A DNA stretch of 64,000 bases from Haliea sp. (GTDB taxonomy: Bacteria; Pseudomonadota; Gammaproteobacteria; Pseudomonadales; Halieaceae). The notes beneath the pieces are model-generated. The model was not told where the DNA came from, did not search any database, and saw only the letters and a program-made list of their open reading frames with translations. Positions 8,820 through 20,300 of the stretch are shown piece by piece (within the stretch, counting starts at the first letter, position 1; every line of letters starts with the position of its first letter). The stretch covers positions 1 through 64,000 of the forward strand of contig JADJAL010000026.1 of NCBI GenBank assembly GCA_016704305.1, written 5' to 3'. Made by a program: the position numbers and the translations under genes.

Positions 8820-11784
8820 CTACAGTTCCTGCAGCACCAGGCCCAACTCCTCGCGCAGCGCAGTCGTGGTCTCGCGCTGCCCGACACCGGTGACCACGGC
8901 GGTACTGGCCTGGCCGGGCGTGAGGTACTGCTCTGCCACGCGGCGCAAATCATCCAGAGTGACCGCCAGGATACGCTGGCGGAACAGTTCGCGCGTGGCG
9001 TGGCTGCGACCGAACAGGCGATTGTGGAAGTGCTGCTTGGCCTCGCCCGCAGGCGAGCTGGGTTTGTCCATGCTGCCGATCACGCCCAGGATGGCTTCTT
9101 CCAGCGCGCGGTACTCGTGGCGGGTATCCAGCATCCAGTTCACCGCCCGGTCAAAGTCCCGCAGCGTGTCCGCCAGGCGCGGGTCGCGGTAGGAGTAAAA
9201 ACGAAACGCGGCAATGCCGGAATCCTGCGAGGCGCCGCCGCCGTACGCGCCACCCTGTTCGCGAATCGCACGGTGCAAATAGCCGTTGCGCAAGAACCCG
9301 CCGAGCACGGTCAGTGCGGCAGCGTCCGGGTGCGCTTCCGGCACGGTGGGGTAGGCGCGGGCGCAGAAGTTGACCTGGGTATTTGCCAGCCACAGTTCGC
9401 CGCGACGCTCGCGCATGGGCTGCAGTGCAAAAGGGGGTGCTTCCAGTATTGGCGTCGGCCTGTGCCCATACAGCACTGGCCAGTTCCGCGATGTCCGCAA
9501 CCTTGTGCTCCTCGGCGACCAGCAGAAACTGCAGCGGCGTGCTTGTCAGGTGTTGATGCAGTTGCGCCAGCCGGTTTGCAAAAGTCTGCAGGCCCTGCGT
9601 GTCGGCGAGGCTGTCATCCAGCACGCGCAACTGGCGTATGCCCGCGAGCCCCGACTGGTGGTGGTGCAGGCGTGCCAGCGGGCTCATGCCGGCGCAGGCA
9701 GCGGTCATCGCCAGGCTGTGGCCATTGCCGGTGATCGACTGGTCGCGCCGCGCGCGCTGCTGGTTGACCAGCTCGCGAATCCTGTTGGTCTCGGTGAAAT
9801 GCACGTTGTGCAGGGTGTCGTACATCAGTTGCGTCTGTGCCTGCGCATTGCGCAACAGCGCCTTGGTGGACAACGAAACATGCGCGGTGACGGATTGTTC
9901 ATCGTCGGGGCTGCCGCGCATCGCGACGAACGCGGAAATCGCGCCCACTGACGCGGCCTGGCGTTGCTGCACGGCCATGTAGGACTCCTCGCCCAGGCCC
10001 ACCTCCGTGAGGATGTTGGTGTACAGCGGCAGTATTTCCAGCTGTCCTTCATCCAGCGCGGGCAGCGGGGCGACCGTCTGCTGGTACACGAGGCCATTGG
10101 TGCCCTGGCCATAGGTGGTGAACGGCCTGCCGTGCAACTGCTGCTCGGTGAAGCGCAGCTCGGGCAGGGCAGCGGGCACATCGACCAGTTCCACCCTGGG
10201 CAGCACGCTGTCGTCGTCAACCTGTGCCTGGCGGGCCACCAGGTCGGCGGCCAGTTTTACAGTGGCCTCACGCTGCGCTGCGCTCATCGCGGCCTTGAGA
10301 TCGGCGAGGCGCGCCTCCTCCTGCGCGCGCTGCTCGGCGGACAGCTGTTTGTCCGGCGTCATTACCAGCGTGACGCGGTGCGGATTGTCCAGCAGCAGCT
10401 CCCGGGCGAGCCGGCGAATGTAGTCCGGGTCTTTTATCTGTTGCTGCAGGTCGGCGATGACCGGCTCCAGGTTCAGCACCGCGATGGGATCGCTGTAATG
10501 CGTGGCGCAGCCCAGCGCCTGCAAAATCAGTTGCAGTCCGTAGGGATAGCCATCGCCGGTGATCTCGCGCTGGTGCAGTTCCAGTTGATGCAGCACCGCT
10601 TCCAGTCGCTCCTGGCTGACGCCGTCCTGCGCCACCTGTTCGATCACCCCGAGCACCAGCGCTTCCAGTGCGTCGGCGTGTTCGGCTTCGCTGCCTTCGA
10701 TGCCGCAGCAGAACACCAGTTCGCGCATGGAGTCCTCAAGTCCGCACAGCGGCGACGGTGCGCGGCCGAGCTCCGTCGTCTCCAGCGCGTGCTGCAGCGG
10801 CGAGGCGCTGTTGTCCAGCAGCACGCTGGACAGCAATTGCGCTTCCAGCAATTGTTTCAGGTCGGAGCTTTCGCCGAGCAGCCAGCCGACGACCAGGTGC
10901 GTCTTTTTATCGGTCGCGTCATTCTCGTCGTAGACGTAACTGTCCTGCACGCGCAGGGGGTGTTTCAGTCGCTGCTCCGGCTGCACCTGGATGCGCTCCG
11001 CCAGTTTGTCGAAATGGCGCAGGGCTTTGTCCTCGAAGACGCCCTGGTGCTCGCTCGCCGCGATGTCGCCGAAGGTCATGAAGATCGCGTTGCTGGGATG
11101 GTAGTGGCTGCGGTAAAAGGCCTGCAGCTGTTCGTAGCTCAGGTCGGGGATGTGCCTGGGGTCGCCGCCGCTGTTGTAATGGTAGGTGCTGGTGGGGAAC
11201 AAATGCTCGCACAGCTTGCCCCACAGCACGCTGCTGATGGAGCTCATCGCGCCTTTCATTTCATTGAACACCACGCCCTTGAACACGAGGTCGCTGTCGG
11301 GATTGTCGGCCTCGGCAAATTCCACCCGGTGCCCTTCCTGCGCGAAGTCCAGCGGGTCCAGCCGCGAGAAGAACACGGCGTCCAGATAGACCTGCAGCAG
11401 GTTGTCGAAGTCCTTGCGGTTCTGGCTCGCGAACGGATAGGCGGTCCAGTCAGAGCTGGTGAAGGCGTTCATGAACGTGTTGAGCGAGCGGCGCAACATC
11501 ATGAAAAACGGATCGCGCACGGGGTAGCGCTTGCTGCCGCAGAGTGCCGTGTGTTCCAGGATGTGGGCAACGCCGGTGGAGTCCTCCGGCACCGTGCGCA
11601 GCGCGACGAGAAAGACGTTCTCGCTATTGTCGGCGGCGATATGGTAGTGCGCGGCCCCGGTCTTTTTGTGTTCGTACTGCTCCACGCGAATATTGAGAGA
11701 CTCGATGGTCTGCTGGCGAATCGCCGCGAAGGCAGGGTGGGCCTTCAGTTCTGCATCGGGGAGTGCGGTACCGCTATTACTCAT
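8820..11784 (-). CDS. M16C zinc metallopeptidase (presequence-protease family), frameshifted
   Basis: About 980 residues, the usual size for the M16C presequence protease/Cym1 family, which degrades peptides inside a closed chamber. The inverted zinc motif HILEH (with TALCGS) lies near residue 75, and the downstream Glu ligand is in VVFNEMKGAMSS. The first frame runs 11784 to about 9435. The C-terminal domain (LANTQVNFCARAY, then FLRNGYLHRAIREQGGAYGGGA) continues in another frame to 8820. The break falls in the run gcaaaagggggtgc at 9428-9438, so a one-base homopolymer indel is likely. The protein is probably intact in the cell. It is upstream of the thiolase-like gene, possibly in one transcript. 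Confidence 0.85.
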
Positions 11785-11910
11785 AGTGTCTCTCTGCGAA
11801 GGTGTGGCTGGCTGTGTGTATTGGCATGTCTATTGGTCTGGATTTGTAGGTGGCCTGGTCTGTGGACGCACGCGGTGGGCGCAAGTCGCAGCGGCCGAAA
11901 GGGCGCTATT

Positions 11911-12744
11911 CTAACGCGAAATGGAATCAGTTTGCTGGGTTTCACTGCCAACCAATGCCGGTTGCAGCTCGATGCGGTACAGCCAGGGCCAGCGTTTGCC
12001 GGTGACCCAGATCGCGCCATCGGCAGGATCGCGGGCGATGCCGTTCAGCACATCGGTGCCCGGGCGATATTCCGCTGGCGGCAGCAGTCCGCGCAGGTCG
12101 ATGCTGGCCGTGACCTCGCCGCTGGCCGGATCAATGATCACGATGCGGTCACTGCCCCAGATGTTCGCCCAGACCATGCCGTCAATCCATTCGAGCTCGT
12201 TCAGCAGCTTGAGCGGGCGGCCCTGCTCCGTGACGGTGATGGAACGCAACCTGCGCGCGTCGTCCGGGGATAGAAAGTGCAGCTGCGCGCTGCCGTCGCT
12301 GTAGATCAGCTCCTTGCCATTGTTGGTCAGCCCCCAGCCCTCGCCGGCGAGCGGCAGCCAGCGTTGGTATTCCAGATCCGATTTTCGATAGACCAGCATG
12401 GCTTTGTTCTGCCAGGTCAATTGGTAGATGTGATCGCCCAGGATCGTGAGGCCCTCGGCAAATAGCCGTTTGGCGAGGTCGCGACTGGCATCCAGTTGCC
12501 CGTCCGCGAGGCGGTAACGCAGCAGCCGCGATTCGCCGTAATTGCCGGCGCTCACGTATAGAAAGCCGTCCAGAATCTCCAGGCCCTGCACGAAGTTTTC
12601 GCGCGGCTGTGGTTTCTGAGCGACCACCTGCGCGGTGTACTGTTGCACCGCCTTGTGCTGCTGGCCTCCCGTTTCCTGCTGACCGGGCCACGCCGCCAGC
12701 GGCAGGCAGGTGGCGAGTAGCAACAGGACGCGCAGCGCCGTCAT
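11911..12744 (-). CDS. Glutaminyl-peptide cyclotransferase (plant/bacterial type)
   Basis: About 277 residues with an N-terminal signal peptide (MTALRVLLLLATCLPLAAW), so exported. The body matches the beta-propeller glutamine cyclotransferase family, with FVQGLEILDGFLYVSAGNYGES, LTWQNKAMLVY, WGLTNNGKELIYSDGS, LNELEWIDGMVWANIWGSD and VLNGIA blocks. The enzyme would turn N-terminal Gln into pyroglutamate on exported proteins. Its ATG overlaps the mnmC stop as ATGA (12741-12744), which fixes the start and implies translational coupling. Confidence 0.88.
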   Translation of the reverse strand: MTALRVLLLLATCLPLAAWPGQQETGGQQHKAVQQYTAQVVAQKPQPRENFVQGLEILDGFLYVSAGNYGESRLLRYRLADGQLDASRDLAKRLFAEGLTILGDHIYQLTWQNKAMLVYRKSDLEYQRWLPLAGEGWGLTNNGKELIYSDGSAQLHFLSPDDARRLRSITVTEQGRPLKLLNELEWIDGMVWANIWGSDRIVIIDPASGEVTASIDLRGLLPPAEYRPGTDVLNGIARDPADGAIWVTGKRWPWLYRIELQPALVGSETQQTDSISR

Positions 12745-14756
12745 GCCGGTATCCGATTGCGCGACAGGTCGCGGATGATAAAGCGCGCTGGCGACAGCGC
12801 GCGGCACAGCTCCCGGCGCAGCGGCAGCGGTTCGCCGCACAGCAGGCTGGCGAGCAACTCGGCGGCGATCGGCGTCGACGCCAGCCCGCGCGAGCCGTGC
12901 GCGGTATTCAGGTACAGGCCTGGAATAAAGCTGCCGTGCTCGGTGATGGCCTGGCGGGCGTTCCTGCGCAGGGCGCCGAAGTCGCGGATAAACGCATCAA
13001 AATCCGGCGCCGGACCCACCACAGGCAGGTAATCCGCGCTGGTGCAGCGGTAGCTGACGCGGCTGGCAAGCGCATCGGGGTCCAGCGCCTCCAACGCGGC
13101 TTGCCAGGCCGGTAATGCCATCGCCAGCTTGGCCACGTTGTCGCGGTTGTCGTCGGCGCGCGGTGCCGGATCACTGACATGCACATTGAACGAGGCGCCG
13201 ATACTGTGGGTGCCGTCCCGCGCCGGGGCGATATAGCCATCGTGGCACATGACAGCCCGCAGGCCACGGCTGGCAGGCGTCGCTGGCAATGTGGTGACCT
13301 GTCCGCGGATGGCCTGCAAGGGCAGCCAGTTGAACGGCGCCATCGTTTTGGTAGCCGGGCCGGTGGCGACGATCGCCACGCGCGCCTGCGCCAGCGCATT
13401 GCCGCCCGCCGCCGCTTGCCAGAGCGTGCCGTCAGAGTGGAGCGTCACCTGGCCGCAGTGCTCCAGCACGCGGATGCCGTCCCTGGCCGTCAGCGCGCGG
13501 CACAGCGTGGCGGGGTGCAGCCATCCTGATCCTGGGAACCAGTAGCCTGCGCAGGGTTGATCGATCCCGAGCAGCGCGCTGGCCTGCTGCTGGTCCAGCA
13601 CCTGCGCCAGCTCCTCCAGCCCGACCAACGCATCGCGCAGCACCGCCATCTCGGTCGTATCGTCGCTCTGCGCGAAACAGCCGCACAGCTCGCCGTCCCG
13701 TGGCGCCAGCAGTTCGCCGTCGCGGAACATGCCCTGGTAGAAGCGCGAGGCGAATTGGAATCCCGGCACGGCGAAATCCACCAGCGTGGAGTGCCGCCGG
13801 GACAGCCGCGTGTAGATGACGCCCTGCCCGTTGCCCGAGCCGCCGCTCGCCAGTGCCCCCTGTTCCAGCAGCGTAACCGCGATGCCGCGCCTGGCGAGTG
13901 CGGCGGCGGTGGTGCATCCCGCGAGACCGCCGCCGACAATCAGCACGCTGTCGGGGCGCTCCCGTGTGCACCCGCCCAGGTCCCAGCGCAGGGCAGAGGT
14001 AGCTGCCGGCTGTGCGAGTGGCGCAGCGAATACGCCGCGCAGGCACTCGCGTTTGCGGCCGTAGCCGGGCACCTTGCTGACCGTGAACCCCGCGTCCGCG
14101 AGCTTGCGCCGCACGTGTCCGGCGGCGGTAAAGGTCGAGAAACTGGCGCCGGGACGGCTGAGCGCGGCCATCGCGTCGATGACCTGCGACGACCACATCG
14201 CATCGTTGCGGGCGGGGGCGAATCCGTCCAGGTACCACGCGTCAAACAGCGGCTGCTCCTGGCCGGCCAGGTCCGCGAGCGTGTCAGCGGCATCTTCCCA
14301 CCACAGATCCAGCCGCACCCCGTCCTCCAGCAACAGGCGGTGTTGCCCGGGCAGCAGGCCGGGATACGCGGCCAGCAGCCGCTCTGCCAGTGGCGCCAGT
14401 GTCGGCCAGCCGGCGAGCGCGCGGGCGAGGTCGGCGCGCGCCAGGGGATGCTTTTCGATGGACAGGAAGTGCAGGTCAGGACGCGGCGCGGGCGCTGCGC
14501 GCCAGGCCTGCCAGGTCAGAAGGAAATTGAGGCCAGTGCCAAAGCCCAGTTCAGCGATGCAGAAGTGTTGGCTGCCAAAGCCTTGCCAGCGCTGCGGCAG
14601 GTCGTTGCCGCTGAGAAACACGTGGCAACTTTCCTCAAGGCCGTTGTCGGCGGAGTAGTACACATCGTCAAACGCGTTCGAGGTGGGCACCCCGGTCTCG
14701 CTCCAGCGCAGTGTGGCGCTCTGCACCGGCCGCCACGGCAGGTTGTCGCGTTTCAT
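12741..14756 (-). CDS. mnmC: Bifunctional tRNA mnm5(s2)U34 biosynthesis protein MnmC
   Basis: This 671-residue protein has both MnmC domains. The N-terminal SAM-dependent methyltransferase (about 1-240) shows FGTGLNFLLTWQAW and DAWYLDGFAPARN. The C-terminal FAD-dependent oxidoreductase begins near residue 262 with VLIVGGGLAGCTTAAAL. Together they convert cmnm5(s2)U34 to mnm5(s2)U34 in tRNA wobble positions. Length and order match the enterobacterial enzyme and the frame is intact. It overlaps by 4 bp with the genes on both sides, so all three are probably co-transcribed. Confidence 0.93.
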   Translation of the reverse strand: MKRDNLPWRPVQSATLRWSETGVPTSNAFDDVYYSADNGLEESCHVFLSGNDLPQRWQGFGSQHFCIAELGFGTGLNFLLTWQAWRAAPAPRPDLHFLSIEKHPLARADLARALAGWPTLAPLAERLLAAYPGLLPGQHRLLLEDGVRLDLWWEDAADTLADLAGQEQPLFDAWYLDGFAPARNDAMWSSQVIDAMAALSRPGASFSTFTAAGHVRRKLADAGFTVSKVPGYGRKRECLRGVFAAPLAQPAATSALRWDLGGCTRERPDSVLIVGGGLAGCTTAAALARRGIAVTLLEQGALASGGSGNGQGVIYTRLSRRHSTLVDFAVPGFQFASRFYQGMFRDGELLAPRDGELCGCFAQSDDTTEMAVLRDALVGLEELAQVLDQQQASALLGIDQPCAGYWFPGSGWLHPATLCRALTARDGIRVLEHCGQVTLHSDGTLWQAAAGGNALAQARVAIVATGPATKTMAPFNWLPLQAIRGQVTTLPATPASRGLRAVMCHDGYIAPARDGTHSIGASFNVHVSDPAPRADDNRDNVAKLAMALPAWQAALEALDPDALASRVSYRCTSADYLPVVGPAPDFDAFIRDFGALRRNARQAITEHGSFIPGLYLNTAHGSRGLASTPIAAELLASLLCGEPLPLRRELCRALSPARFIIRDLSRNRIPA

Positions 14757-16004
14757 CCGGCGTTGGTCTTGATGTCCAGTTCCTCGGGTAGCCAGGCAGG
14801 GATATGGAGATTATCAGCCGCCAGCAGTTCGTCCACGGCGAATACGTGCAACTCCGGTGTTCCCGTGACGGGGCGATACAGCGTGATCAGGAAATCCTGT
14901 GCGTTGGCGTGCTGCGGCAGCTCCACTTTCCAGTGATCCGACAGGATGCTGATTGTCGTCTCGCCAGGCTGCAGTCGCACCCGCACGATATAGTGATTCT
15001 TGCCCACCGGCTTCAGGCTGCGATTTTCCACGCCGACCAGTGTGTCGAGCAAGTGTGTTTTGATGCTGCAGATTGGCGCCATGTCGCGACGGCTCTCGGG
15101 GATGCGGGGATCGACGAGTCGCTGGCTGATTTGCGCCAGCGCGGTGCTGCCCTCGGAGCCGCTGAGCCGGACCTTGTCGACGCTGAACGGGATAGCATTC
15201 AGCGTTTCAGCATCGCGCCGCGCAAGTTCGCGCAGGGCAATTTCCTCGGGCGTTGGCAGTATGCGGGCAGACTCCTGCAGCTCCGTGTAGTAACTTTCCA
15301 GCAAGTTGTGCAGGCGCTCCACCGTCTCGGCCTCCTGCTCCAGCGGAGAGTCCGCCCCGGCAGTGCGCTCGATCGTGTCGAGCGTGCCGGCCGGGAATGC
15401 CCTGGCGCTGGCTATCACGGCGAAGTTCGAGCCGGGTTGGTCGACTGGCTGATTCGCTGGGATTGTCGCTGGCTGTGTCGCCGGGATTGTCGGATGGAGT
15501 GTCGGGCGGGGTGTCGGCAGGGTCGGCCCGATTGTCGGAAGGAGTGTCGGAACGAGCGTCAGCCGCCGCGTCCTGCCCGGCCTTTGCTTTTTCCCTGGCG
15601 GCAGTGATCTGCTGCTGCAACAGCGTCACTTCCTGTTCGGTGATCGCGATCAACTGTTGCTTGAGGGTTACTGCGCCGATGGCCAGGGTGCGCACGGCAG
15701 AATTGGGGCTCTGCTCCGGCGGGGTACCGTCGGTATGCACCATCTCCAGGGTTTGCTGAAACTGCTCCAGTTCCGCCGTCAGCATCAGGCGCTCGTTGGT
15801 CAACTGCCGCAGCGTTCTGGTGGCGTCCGTGGAGTCGGTGGATTGGGCGCAGACCTGGCCGGAAAGTAGCAGCGAATACACCAGCAGCAGGCGGCCCAGC
15901 GGGTTGCTCAATGGGGTTTTCACAGTGTGGCGTCGATCTGGCACGGCTCGATTCGAAAGGGTTTTATTGTGCATGACTCGATTTTGCATAACTCCGTATT
16001 GCAT
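14753..16004 (-). CDS. Exported protein of unknown function, coiled-coil plus D/P/S-rich linker, frameshifted
   Basis: I do not recognise the family. After a possible signal peptide (LGRLLLVYSLLLSGQVCAQS) comes a helical, probably coiled-coil part (about 60 residues rich in Leu, Gln and Glu). A linker of Asp, Pro and Ser repeats (DTPSDN, DTPPDTPSDNP) follows, then a C-terminal domain of about 220 residues. The first frame leads into junk near 15430; the C-terminal domain continues in another frame to 14753, so a small indel lies at about 15415-15440. The start is uncertain: the ATG at 16004, or the GTG at 15923 right before the signal-like segment. Its stop overlaps the mnmC start as ATGA. 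It is probably periplasmic; no function can be assigned. Confidence 0.6.
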
Positions 16005-16224
16005 GAGACGGCTGAGTCCTGGCGCGATGGGTGGTTAAAGCGGAAAAAATGGTAGCAGATTCCCCATTGCGGCAGCCACGGGGCAGGGTGCATTAACTGC
16101 ACAAATCCCGAGATAAGCCTGCAGCTGCGCTCCGCCTGGTCCCGATGTACATTCGGGCGTGTTGCCCGCGTTACTTTTGCGCATCCCGGTATTAGACTGC
16201 AGTTCTTTGCGGACCGAGGTAACG

Positions 16225-16731
16225 ATGGCGCAATCCCAGGTGTACTCCATGGCGCAGGACCAGTTCCTGTTGGTGGCGGTGAATTTGCTGCACAAGGGCT
16301 TTGTCGAGGCCAAGCGGACGGACGCCAAAGCGCTGTACCAGCAAATCGCCACGGGCAAGACCGTCAAATTGACGACGGTGCAAATGGACGATGCATCCAG
16401 GGCGGACTTCCACCTCTCGCTGTCACACAGTGAGTTTCTGGGTCGCCTCAATTTCGGCGCCTTTCGCGCCAGTGTCACGGCGCTCACCGCCAACATTGCC
16501 CGCGCGTTGCAGGAGCAGCGCGAGCTCAAGGTGTTTTCCGCGCAGCACGGCGGCAATGCCGTGATTTTTGGCATCACGGCGGTGACGCTGGAAAGGGGCC
16601 AACGCAATGTAATGGTGCTGGCCGCCGATACCCGCGAGGCGGGGGCTGCCACAGTTTTACAACTGATGTACCTCGACCCGACGCAGTTTGCAGGTGGCCC
16701 CGCAACGGCGCAAACGGCCCCGACGAACTAG
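16225..16731 (+). CDS. Conserved-looking protein of unknown function
   Basis: A soluble protein of about 168 residues starting MAQSQVYSMAQDQFLLVAVNL; the ATG at 16225 has a GAGG-like site upstream. It looks like a real, well-folded alpha/beta protein, with amphipathic patterns, a DFHLSLSHSEFLGRLNFGAF block and a strand-rich C-terminal half. I do not recognise the family. Its stop codon shares the palindrome CTAG (16728-16731) with the stop of the convergent MaoC gene. Confidence 0.65.
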   Translation: MAQSQVYSMAQDQFLLVAVNLLHKGFVEAKRTDAKALYQQIATGKTVKLTTVQMDDASRADFHLSLSHSEFLGRLNFGAFRASVTALTANIARALQEQRELKVFSAQHGGNAVIFGITAVTLERGQRNVMVLAADTREAGAATVLQLMYLDPTQFAGGPATAQTAPTN

Positions 16732-17204
16732 CCTTCGATGCGCACCAGGGGCAGGGCGGGCCGCTGCAGCACCAGCTTTTCCCCGGGCGCCATCACCTCG
16801 GCAATGCCGGAAAGCACCAGTTTGTCGTGCTGGTTGAAGACCTTGCAGTCCAGTGTGACCATGCGGCGCTTGTCCTTCTTCTCAGTGACCTGCAGATGGA
16901 CGGTGAGCGTGTCACCGGGTTTTACCGGCAGGGAAAAGCGCAGGGTCTGGCCGAGGTAAATCGTGCCCGGCCCCGGCAGTTCCATCGCGATGGCCGCGGA
17001 TATGATCGCGCCGCTCAGCATGCCGTGCGCGATGCACCCGCCGAACTGGGTGGTTGCCGCGAACGCCGCGTCGAGGTGGACCGGATTCACATCGCCCGAT
17101 ACGGCGGCGAACAGCTGGATATCGCGCGCCTCGATCAACTTGGAATACGTGGCGGTTTGCCCTATCGTTATCTCGTCGTAGGTGTAATTGCTGATCTGTG
17201 GCAT
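16728..17204 (-). CDS. MaoC-like (R)-specific enoyl-CoA hydratase
   Basis: A 158-residue hot-dog protein of the MaoC/PhaJ type, which hydrates trans-2-enoyl-CoA to (R)-3-hydroxyacyl-CoA. The hydratase-2 motif is clear near residues 33-60: FAAVSGDVNPVHLD with the catalytic Asp and His, followed by GGCIAHGMLSGA. Length fits single-domain PhaJ. It could supply polyhydroxyalkanoate monomers or act in fatty-acid metabolism. It is convergent with the unknown gene before it and divergent from hrpA. Confidence 0.88.
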   Translation of the reverse strand: MPQISNYTYDEITIGQTATYSKLIEARDIQLFAAVSGDVNPVHLDAAFAATTQFGGCIAHGMLSGAIISAAIAMELPGPGTIYLGQTLRFSLPVKPGDTLTVHLQVTEKKDKRRMVTLDCKVFNQHDKLVLSGIAEVMAPGEKLVLQRPALPLVRIEG

Positions 17205-17302
17205 CTGTGCAACCGTAATACTGTAAAAGCCGTGAAGCTTAACCTAACATTGCGTGCGATGGCTCGCGTCATCACGCCCAATCTGACTGGCAGCCCTGTC
17301 CC

Positions 17303-20300
17303 ATGCCCGACTCACCCGGCCCCGCGCGGCCGCTCCCGGCCATCAACTACCCGGCCGAATTGCCGATTGTCGCCAGTCGGGAGGAGATTGCGCGCGCGAT
17401 CGCCGGGCACCAGGTGGTGATCATTGCCGGCGAGACCGGTTCGGGAAAGACCACCCAGCTGCCGAAGATCTGCCTGGAAATGGGCCGCGGCAGCAACGGC
17501 ATGATCGGCCACACCCAGCCGCGCCGCCTCGCGGCGCGCACGGTTGCCGCGCGCATCGCGCAGGAACTGGACACGACGCTGGGTGACCTGGTGGGCTACC
17601 AGGTGCGGTTCACCGACCAGGTGTCGCAAAACACTGCGATCAAGTTGATGACCGACGGCATTTTGCTGGCCGAAATGCAGCGCGATCGCCTCCTGCGCAA
17701 GTACGACACGCTGATCATCGACGAGGCGCATGAGCGCAGCCTCAATATCGATTTCCTGCTCGGCTACCTGAAGCGCATCCTGCCGCAGCGGCCGGATCTC
17801 AAGGTGATCGTGACCTCGGCCACCATCGATTTGCAGAGTTTCTCGCGCCACTTCGATGGCGCGCCGATCATCGAGGTGTCCGGCCGCACCTACCCGGTCG
17901 AGACGCGCTACCTCGGGCGCGAGCAGGCGCAGGACGAGGGGGTGGAGTCGCAAATCGTCGCGCTGGTTGCGGATATCGACGCCGGCCAGTTTGGCCCGCG
18001 CGGCGATATCCTCGTGTTCCTGCCGGGTGAGCGCGATATACGCGAACTGGCCAGGGCGCTGCGCGATGCGACGGAGCTGGACATCCTCCCGCTGTATGGC
18101 CGGTTGAGCCAGGCGGAACAGAACCGCGTGTTCGAGCGCTCGGGACGCAGATCCGGCATCCGCGTGGTGCTGGCCACCAACGTGGCGGAGACCTCGCTGA
18201 CGGTCCCGGGCATCCGCTATGTAATCGACCCGGGCGAGGCGCGCATCAGCCGCTACAGCCACCGCACCAAGCTGCAGCGCCTGCCGGTGGAGCCGGTGTC
18301 GCAGGCCAGCGCCAACCAGCGGCAGGGGCGCTGCGGTCGCATCGGCCCCGGCGTGTGCCTGCGCCTGTACAGCGAAGACGACTATCGCAGCCGCCCGGCG
18401 TTCACAGACCCGGAAATCCAACGCACCAACCTCGCGGCGGTCATCCTGCAGATGTTGACGCTGGGGCTGGGCGACGTGGAGCAGTTTCCGTTCATCGATC
18501 CGCCCGATTCACGCATGGTGCGCGACGGCTACAAACTGCTGGAGGAGCTGGGTGCGGTAAACCCTGCCAGTGCGCTAACAGCCATCGGCGCGCGCATGGC
18601 CCGCCTGCCGGTGGACCCGCGCCTGGCGCGCATGGTGCTGGCCGCTGCCGAGCAGGGTTGCCTGCAGGAAATCCTGGTGATCACCAGCGCGCTGACGGTG
18701 CAGGACCCGCGCGAGCGCCCACCCGAGAAGCAACAGCAGGCCGACCAGCTGCACGCGCGCTTTCGCCATCCCCGTTCAGACTTCATGGCCTGGCTGAACC
18801 TGTGGCGCTATTACGACGAACAGCGGCAGGCGCTGAGCCAGAACCAGTTGCGCAAATTGTTGCAGCGCGAATACCTGTCGTTCCTGCGCATGCGCGAGTG
18901 GCGGGACATACACACCCAACTCAGCATCGCCTGCCGCCAGCAGGGCCTGAAGGCGCAGGCCGCCCTGCCCGCCGAGGAGAATTACCAGGGTGTCCACACG
19001 GCCCTGCTCAGCGGCCTGCTCAGCAACATCGCCCAGCACGATGAGGGCAGGGACTACCTCGGCAGTCGCAACCGCAAGCTGCAGGTATTTCCCGGCTCGT
19101 CGCAGGCGCGCAAGTCGCCGAAGTGGCTGGTGGCTGCCGAGATCGTCGAGACCTCCCGGGTGTTTGCGCGGGAGGTGGGCGCGATCGAGCCGGAGTGGGC
19201 GCTGGGTGTCAATCCCGATTTGCTCAAACGGCATTACTACGAGCCGCGCTGGCAGTCGCGCCGTGGGCAGGTGGTGGCCTATGAACGCATCAGCCTGTAC
19301 GGCCTGACGCTCGCCGACAAGCGCGTGGTGCATTACGGGCCGCTGGCGCAGGCGGAGTGTCGTGAACTGATGATCCGCGAGGGCCTGGTGACCGGCAATG
19401 TCCGCCCGCTGCCCGCATTCCTCAAACACAACCGGCGACTGGTGCAGGAGGTGGAGGAGCTGGAATCGCGCACGCGCCGGCGCGACATATTGGTGGAAGA
19501 GCAGGCGTTGTTCGACTTCTACGACGAGCGCCTGCCGCAGCCGCTGTATACCGCGTCCGCACTGCAGTCGTGGTTGAAGCGCAATCCGGACGGCGAGCGC
19601 TCGCTGTATATGACGCGCGATGTGCTGGTGGCTCGCGATCCCGGCGTGGATGTTGGTCAGCAATTCCCGGATCACCTGGCATGGGAGGACATGCGCTTCA
19701 GGCTCAGTTACCAGTTCGAGCCGGGACAGGCGGCGGACGGCGTCTCGGTCACCGTGCCGGTGGCGCTGCTCAACAGGACGCCGCGCTACCTGTTTGACTG
19801 GCTCGTGCCAGGCCTCCTGCGTGAAAAGTGCATCCAGCTGGTGAAGGGCTTGCCGAAGGAGAAACGCAAACACCTCGTGCCCGTGCCGGACGCGGTCGAC
19901 CGGGCACTGCAGCAGTTGCAGCCGGAGAATGTGGACCTGCTGGACAGCCTGGCCCGCTGCCTGTCCCGGCTGGCTGGCATCGCGCTGGAGCGCAGCGATT
20001 GGTCGCAGCAAAAACTCGATGACTATTACCGCATGAACGTGCGCGTGGTGGATGCGCACGGCCAGCTGTTGGGGCAGGGGCGCGACCTGGCCGAGCTGGT
20101 GCAGCGCTTTGCCGCGGACACTCGCCAGAGCATCAGCGCCGTGCCACAGGCGTCCGTGACGCGCGCGGGCATCACCCGCTGGGACTTCGGTGAGTTGCCA
20201 CGGGAGTGGCGCTTCAGGCAGGCCGGGATCGACATCGTCGCCTACCCGGCGCTGGTGGACAAAGCAGAGACCGTGGCGATTGAGCTGTGCGATTATCCCG

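Noticed and set aside
9964..12273. Very long open frame (769 codons) on the plus strand opposite the M16C gene
   Set aside because: It overlaps the M16C and cyclase genes on the other strand; its protein is rich in Gln, His, Arg and Val with no family pattern, as expected of a shadow frame.
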